Shown here: positions 13,412-17,507 of the stretch, piece by piece | Layout of the letters: each line of letters opens with the position of its first letter | Numbering within the stretch: the stretch's first letter is position 1 | Source: Roseovarius sp. UBA3070 | GTDB taxonomy: Bacteria > Pseudomonadota > Alphaproteobacteria > Rhodobacterales > Rhodobacteraceae | Direction: 5' to 3' | Length of the DNA: 17,507 nt | Assembly: GCA_002366775.1 (NCBI GenBank) | Contig: DFBW01000065.1 | Coordinates: 12,718-30,224, forward strand | The notes under the pieces: model-generated | Seen by the model: the letters and a program-made list of their open reading frames with translations, nothing else | The model's database searches: none | Told to the model about the DNA's origin: nothing | Translations under genes and position numbers: made by a program

Positions 13412-15472
13412 CTACCCCCGTCGGCGCCTACGCCGTCCGCCACCTTCGCCGCCGGCACCACCATCGCCACCGCCGCCGGTGTTGAAATTCACGTCCGGCA
13501 AAGTGACAATGCTGCGCAGAATGGGAAAAGGCTCTACCGAATTGGGGATATTTGAGGCGTTTACGAAATGCTCTTGAAAGCGCGGTTCAATCGCGGTTTC
13601 GATCTTGTGAATCTCGTGCACGGTTGCTTCAATTTCGCTGCGCGCCTCGGTGTTCAGCAGGGCAATGCGCGCGCCGGTGCCCGCGGCGTTGCCTGCCGAT
13701 GTGACCTTGTCCAACGGTGCATCAGGGATCATCCCCAAAACCATTGCATGTTTCGGGCTGATATGTGCGCCAAACGCACCTGCCAGCACCACACGATCCA
13801 CATGATCCACACCAAATTTATCCATCAGCAATCGCGCGCCAGAATAAAGCGCCGCCTTGGCCATCTGTATTTCTCGGATATCGCGGTTGGTAACGGTGAT
13901 CACCGGCCCGCCCTCGGCACTGCCATCCCACACCATGTAGGAATAGGTGCGCCCATCAAGGAAGCATTTATCCGTGCCGGTTTGTTCTGGCGCGCCAATC
14001 AGCCCAGGCCCGTCAACGATACCATGGATGCGCATTTCAGCCACCATTTCGATGATCCCTGAGCCGCAAATACCGGTGATGCCGGTGGTGGCGGTGGCCT
14101 CGCCAAAGCCGTCGTCATCCGACCACAAATCGCTGCCAATCACTTTGAACCGCGCAACCTTGGTCACCGGGTCAATTTCCACCCGTTCAATCGCACCCGG
14201 TGCCGCCCGCTGGCCCGAGGATATCTGAGCACCTTCAAAGGCAGGCCCGGTCGGCGAGGAACACGCCAGCACCTTTTCCTTATTCCCCAACAGAATTTCG
14301 GCATTGGTGCCCACATCAACAACCAGCGCCAGATCATCCGACTTGTCAGGCGCCTCGGACAGCGCCACAGCCGCGGCATCGGCCCCCACATGGCCCGCAA
14401 TACACGGCAGGATATAAACCCGCGCACTGGGATGAATATCCAGATCCAGCTCAGCGGCACGCAAGTTGAGCGAGGACGACGTGCCCAGCGCAAAGGGCGC
14501 CTGCCCCAGTTCAAACGGATCAATGCCCAAAAACAGATGGTGCATGACCGGGTTACACACAAAAACCGCATCCATAATCAGCGTTTTGTCGATCTCTGCC
14601 TCCTCGGCGATCTGATCAAACAGGGCATTCATCCCCTCGCGCACCGCGCGGGTCATTTCTGCCGCGCCACCCTTGTTCATCATTGAATAGCTGACCCGAC
14701 TCATCAGGTCTTCGCCAAAGCGGATTTGCGGGTTCATGATACCGGATGAGGCGACAACCTGCCCGTCCGACAGATCACACAAATGCGCTGCGATGGTGGT
14801 TGAGCCCAGATCAACCGCCAGACCGTATATCTTGCCCTCATAATACCCCGGCCAGACGTGCATGATCTGCGGCGCATGATCATCCGTGCCCTTGTGCACA
14901 GCAACAGTCACTTTCCAGCCACCCTTGCGCAGGATCGGCTGCAACCCGGTCAAAATATGCAGATCAGCCGTGACATCCTCAATTTGCCACTGCTCTAACA
15001 GCGCTTTGGCCAGCCTCTCCAGATCGCCTGAGGGTTCGTGCATGTCGGGTTCCTGTACCTCGACATAATACATCCGCACAGAGGGGTTCATGGTGATGTC
15101 GCGTGCCTCGGCACGTTTGCGCACCACCTGTTTGTGCACCTGCGATTCGGCGGGCACATCAATCACGACGTCACCCATCACCTTCGCCTGACAGCCCAGG
15201 CGGCGGCCTTTTTTCAGCCCGCGTTTTTCGTCATAGCGTGCTTCAACCTTGTTCCACTCAGAGAGCGCATCGTCACCCACTGTCACGCCAAGCTTGGCAA
15301 ATTCGCCGTACCCCGGTGTGATCTGGCACTTGGAACATATCCCGCGCCCGCCACACACCGAATCCAGATCAACCCCCAGCTGGCGCGCGGCGGTCAGAAC
15401 CGGCGTGCCCTTTGGGAAATGCCCGCGCTTGCCCGAAGGCGTAAATACGACAAGAGGATCTTCATTTGACAT
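13412..15472 (-). CDS. 2Fe-2S/ASKHA-domain protein, corrinoid-activating (RamA-like, DUF4445) type
   Basis: A 686-residue protein. The N-terminal plant-type 2Fe-2S domain has C40-x5-C46-x2-C49 and C94; the last spacing, 44 residues, is longer than in classic ferredoxins. The ASKHA ATPase-like part shows DLGSTT (221-226), the DVGTNAEIL loop (386-394), ICGSGI (468-473) and LAGAFGAH (563-570). Proteins of this layout reductively reactivate oxidised Co(II) corrinoid proteins, using ATP, for B12-dependent methyltransferases (methylamine, betaine, O-demethylation). No methyltransferase or corrinoid protein lies in this window. The ATG at 15470-15472 follows AGGGA; the longer frame to 15511 lacks support. 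Residues 663-686 form a low-complexity tail of glycines ending in six arginines and Gly. No cobalamin riboswitch was seen upstream. Confidence 0.9.
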   Translation of the reverse strand: MSNEDPLVVFTPSGKRGHFPKGTPVLTAARQLGVDLDSVCGGRGICSKCQITPGYGEFAKLGVTVGDDALSEWNKVEARYDEKRGLKKGRRLGCQAKVMGDVVIDVPAESQVHKQVVRKRAEARDITMNPSVRMYYVEVQEPDMHEPSGDLERLAKALLEQWQIEDVTADLHILTGLQPILRKGGWKVTVAVHKGTDDHAPQIMHVWPGYYEGKIYGLAVDLGSTTIAAHLCDLSDGQVVASSGIMNPQIRFGEDLMSRVSYSMMNKGGAAEMTRAVREGMNALFDQIAEEAEIDKTLIMDAVFVCNPVMHHLFLGIDPFELGQAPFALGTSSSLNLRAAELDLDIHPSARVYILPCIAGHVGADAAAVALSEAPDKSDDLALVVDVGTNAEILLGNKEKVLACSSPTGPAFEGAQISSGQRAAPGAIERVEIDPVTKVARFKVIGSDLWSDDDGFGEATATTGITGICGSGIIEMVAEMRIHGIVDGPGLIGAPEQTGTDKCFLDGRTYSYMVWDGSAEGGPVITVTNRDIREIQMAKAALYSGARLLMDKFGVDHVDRVVLAGAFGAHISPKHAMVLGMIPDAPLDKVTSAGNAAGTGARIALLNTEARSEIEATVHEIHKIETAIEPRFQEHFVNASNIPNSVEPFPILRSIVTLPDVNFNTGGGGDGGAGGEGGGRRRRRRG

Positions 15473-15721
15473 AGGGAATCCCTGATTGGCTAAATCGCGT
15501 GAGGCGACCATACGGATTTGCCCGCCGAGGAACAGACCTTGCGCGGCAAAACATGTCAGCCAAACGTCACCTTTGCCAATTCACCCACGGTGTTGACGCT
15601 TCGCAACTGGCCCGGCGACATGCTCGCGCCCCGGTCGCCCCTCCCGGCCGCAGGAGTTTCGGACATTGCCCTGATGCGGTATTGGCCCTATCACGCTGCC
15701 AACCCAAATCGGAGCAGCCAG

Positions 15722-16582
15722 ATGACCGGGCCCAACGGAACCGTCGCCATATTGCCCTATGCCATGAAGCTGGGCACACGGCCGTCACGCCTGCCGCTGG
15801 ATGATCTGATCTGGCCGCTGGGGCAACCCGGCGCGTTGAAGGGCAAACAATTGGGCGATCTTACGGCGGAGGATCATCTGATCGTCTTTCCGCGCAAAAC
15901 CCTGCATGTTCGGCCTTCTTTTGGCACCCGCGCAAAGGTCTCTATCGTGATAATGGAACCCTCTGCCATCCACGGGCTGCACCTCAAACTGCTACGCCAG
16001 ACCTATCGCCGGTTTCACCGCGTGCTGACCACAGACGAGGCGTTGTTGGCGGCCATTCCCAATGGTGTGTTCTTTCCCTTTGGCAGCACCTGGGTGCCGA
16101 ATTGGCATGACCTCGATACGTCAAAGGTGCGTATGTGTTCGCTGATTGCATCAACCAAACGTTCGCAAGAGGGCCATGTATTGCGCCATGCGATTGCGGA
16201 TTGGATCACATCCGAGGGCCTCGACGTCGATCTGATGGGCGGCGGATATGCCCCTTTTAAGGATAAATCCGACGGCCTTGCCCCTTACCGCTATTCGGTG
16301 GTGATCGAAAACGTCGCCGAGAAAAACTATTTCACCGAAAAACTGGTGGACGCCGTGCTGTGCCAAACTGTGCCGATCTATTGGGGTTGCCCCAATATCG
16401 CGGAGTTTTTGGACACATCCGGCATGATTATTTGCCGCAGCGAAGCCGATCTACAACAAGCCATCTTGTCTATGTCGCAGGCCGACTACACCACCCGGCT
16501 ACCCCACCTTCGAGCCATCAAAGACAAGGCTGCCAACTATGGCGATATATTCACGCGCGCCGCCGAGGCTGTGCTTTCCTAA
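15722..16582 (+). CDS. GT10-like (alpha-1,3-fucosyltransferase-type) glycosyltransferase
   Basis: A 286-residue protein without membrane segments. The diagnostic block is at about 189-223: Y-R-Y-S-V-V-I-E-N, then Y203-F-T-E-K207-L and VPIYWGCPNI. It matches the C-terminal donor-binding motif of GT10 fucosyltransferases (FxIxxENS...YVTEKL...PVVxG). The N-terminal half (GTVAILPY ... LIVFPRKTLH ... VSIVIMEPSAIHG) fits the acceptor-side Rossmann fold. It probably adds a sugar to a surface glycan; donor and acceptor are unknown. I prefer the ATG at 15722, preceded by GGAG with a 7-nt gap. In-frame ATGs at 15674 and 15620 and a TTG at 15518 are possible. The gene is divergent from the ASKHA gene and isolated from any obvious polysaccharide cluster. 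Confidence 0.82.
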   Translation: MTGPNGTVAILPYAMKLGTRPSRLPLDDLIWPLGQPGALKGKQLGDLTAEDHLIVFPRKTLHVRPSFGTRAKVSIVIMEPSAIHGLHLKLLRQTYRRFHRVLTTDEALLAAIPNGVFFPFGSTWVPNWHDLDTSKVRMCSLIASTKRSQEGHVLRHAIADWITSEGLDVDLMGGGYAPFKDKSDGLAPYRYSVVIENVAEKNYFTEKLVDAVLCQTVPIYWGCPNIAEFLDTSGMIICRSEADLQQAILSMSQADYTTRLPHLRAIKDKAANYGDIFTRAAEAVLS

Positions 16583-16600
16583 TTTCATTGGAAGAAAGCA

Positions 16601-16630
16601 CCAGCCATTCACAAGCCAGCCATTTACAAG
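16601..16630. repeat. tandem 15-bp direct repeat
   Basis: Two adjacent copies, CCAGCCATTCACAAG (16601-16615) and CCAGCCATTTACAAG (16616-16630), differ at a single base. They fill most of the 54-nt gap between the convergent glycosyltransferase and hydroxylase genes. Probably a slippage product; no function is evident. Confidence 0.8.
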
Positions 16631-16636
16631 AATGTA

Positions 16637-17507
16637 TCACTCGCCCGGAATGACGTTCTTCTTCTGGCCAAACCGCGCCTTCAAGGCATTCATCAGTGGT
16701 TTATAGGCCCTGGGCGTAAACGCATATCCGATTTGGCTGCTCAGGGTTTGCTCCATCTTGTCGGACACCCCCAGCGGGCCGTCACAAGGTCCGGGCAGAT
16801 AAAACGTGCCAAAGGCGCGGTCAAAGATGCAAAAGAACTCACCAAAGTTCTTGTCAAAGGCCTTGGATTCAGCCGAATGGTGCCAACGGTGCATCGCAGG
16901 CGACACCATCCATTTGCCAAATTTACCATATGTCCAAGGCACATCCGCATGGATGAAATGCCCGTAATACCCGCGCAGCATCGCGTTAAACAGGATCGCA
17001 TAGACCGGGAAACCCATCAACAACATGGTGCCCAGCCCAACGCCGCGCATGGTCAGCAGGTTGATCGGATGCCAGCGCGATGCGGTCAGCCAAGTCACTT
17101 CTGTATCTGAGTGATGCACCGCATGGGCAGGCCAGAACACCTTGGTATGATCCAGGCGATGGCGCCAATAATGAAAGAAATCCCCGATAAACACAGCCAG
17201 AAACAGCGTGATTGCCATTGGCACCCCATCCCAGAAGGTTGTCGGGATTAAGAAGAGGCTATTGCCGGTCAAAAATGCGTGAATCGCAGTAGCATAAATC
17301 GCCACGAAAGGGGTGGAAAAGACAACATTGAACGACATAACTTTGAGCGTGAGCAAGAACTCAGCCATCGCCCGCCAAATATCTCTAAGCGCTGAGTGGC
17401 CCTTGGCGATGTAAGCCAGACACACGAAAAACTGTGCTGGCACCAATAGATATTTGAATGCCGTAAGAAGATTATTGGCGCTCTCAACCAGCAATGACAT
17501 CAACCAG
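16637..17507 (-). CDS. fatty acid hydroxylase / sterol desaturase superfamily membrane protein (5' end at window edge)
   Basis: A membrane di-iron enzyme of the fatty acid hydroxylase superfamily, which hydroxylates or desaturates lipids or sterol-like compounds using O2. Counting from the ATG at 17498-17500, the histidine boxes are HYWRH (110-114) with HRLDH overlapping, HAVHH (126-130) and HRWHH (204-208), plus HFIH near 181. Hydrophobic segments lie at about 12-30, 53-78, 92-108 and 151-173. The frame remains open to the window edge (W-L before the ATG), so the true start could lie beyond 17507. The product substrate cannot be told; carotenoid, sterol and ornithine-lipid hydroxylases share these boxes. 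It converges with the glycosyltransferase gene. Confidence 0.9.
   Translation of the reverse strand, partial: WLMSLLVESANNLLTAFKYLLVPAQFFVCLAYIAKGHSALRDIWRAMAEFLLTLKVMSFNVVFSTPFVAIYATAIHAFLTGNSLFLIPTTFWDGVPMAITLFLAVFIGDFFHYWRHRLDHTKVFWPAHAVHHSDTEVTWLTASRWHPINLLTMRGVGLGTMLLMGFPVYAILFNAMLRGYYGHFIHADVPWTYGKFGKWMVSPAMHRWHHSAESKAFDKNFGEFFCIFDRAFGTFYLPGPCDGPLGVSDKMEQTLSSQIGYAFTPRAYKPLMNALKARFGQKKNVIPGE

Noticed and set aside
13261..13470. 69-codon minus-strand frame overlapping the end of the ASKHA gene
   Set aside because: It has no ribosome binding site, overlaps the low-complexity tail in another frame and matches nothing known.
15473..15483. Palindrome AGGGAATCCCT at the ribosome binding site of the ASKHA gene, as a possible translational switch
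   Set aside because: The arms are separated by one base, so the RNA hairpin cannot form with its full stem; likely a coincidence around the Shine-Dalgarno sequence.
15473..15721. Cobalamin riboswitch upstream of the corrinoid-activating protein gene
   Set aside because: No B12-box-like sequence or suitable multi-stem structure was visible.
1..17507. CRISPR arrays, insertion sequences, rRNA genes
   Set aside because: No regularly spaced repeats, transposase motifs or rRNA-like sequence were found on either strand.

Overview
The window looks like a chromosomal segment of a marine Roseobacter-type alphaproteobacterium (Rhodobacterales). The protein styles, the gene order cmk-rpsA-ihfB-lapA-trpF...trpB, the GC-rich codon use and an alphaproteobacterial GTTC-N7-GTTC LexA-type site all point that way. 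This is inferred from reading the sequence; no database search was possible.

Layout. 1-1988 (+): the 3' end of preT and all of preA, the two subunits of NAD-dependent dihydropyrimidine dehydrogenase (reductive uracil/thymine degradation). 1989-2400: gene-poor, with a 43-nt imperfect palindrome. 2401-9657 (-): a housekeeping block, in transcription order cmk (CMP/dCMP kinase), rpsA (ribosomal protein S1), a remnant of an MFS transporter gene, ihfB, lapA, trpF, a GNAT acetyltransferase that overlaps trpF by 4 nt, a secreted HdeA-like protein, and trpB. trpF and trpB are separated by about 1.5 kb carrying two accessory genes. 9699-12240 (-): a compact accessory operon of a C5-cytosine methyltransferase, a NaeI-type restriction endonuclease and an SRAP (HMCES/YedK) abasic-site DNA-protein crosslinker, with gaps of 6 and 7 nt. 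The operon runs into cmk 41 nt further on.

The most interesting signal is a perfect GTTC-N7-GTTC motif about 80 bp upstream of the methyltransferase. It suggests that the restriction-modification/SRAP operon is under LexA (SOS) control, so DNA cutting, methylation and abasic-site protection may be co-regulated. Divergent from it is a small secreted, probably outer-membrane beta-barrel protein (12541-12984, +).

13050-13123 (-): tRNA-Gly (anticodon CCC), with a good promoter. 13412-15472 (-): a 2Fe-2S/ASKHA protein of the corrinoid-activating (RamA-like, DUF4445) type with an unusual Gly/Arg tail. 15722-16582 (+): a GT10-like (fucosyltransferase-type) glycosyltransferase. 16637-17507 (-): a fatty acid hydroxylase/sterol desaturase superfamily membrane protein whose 5' end lies at the window edge. 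The last two genes converge on a tandem 15-bp repeat.
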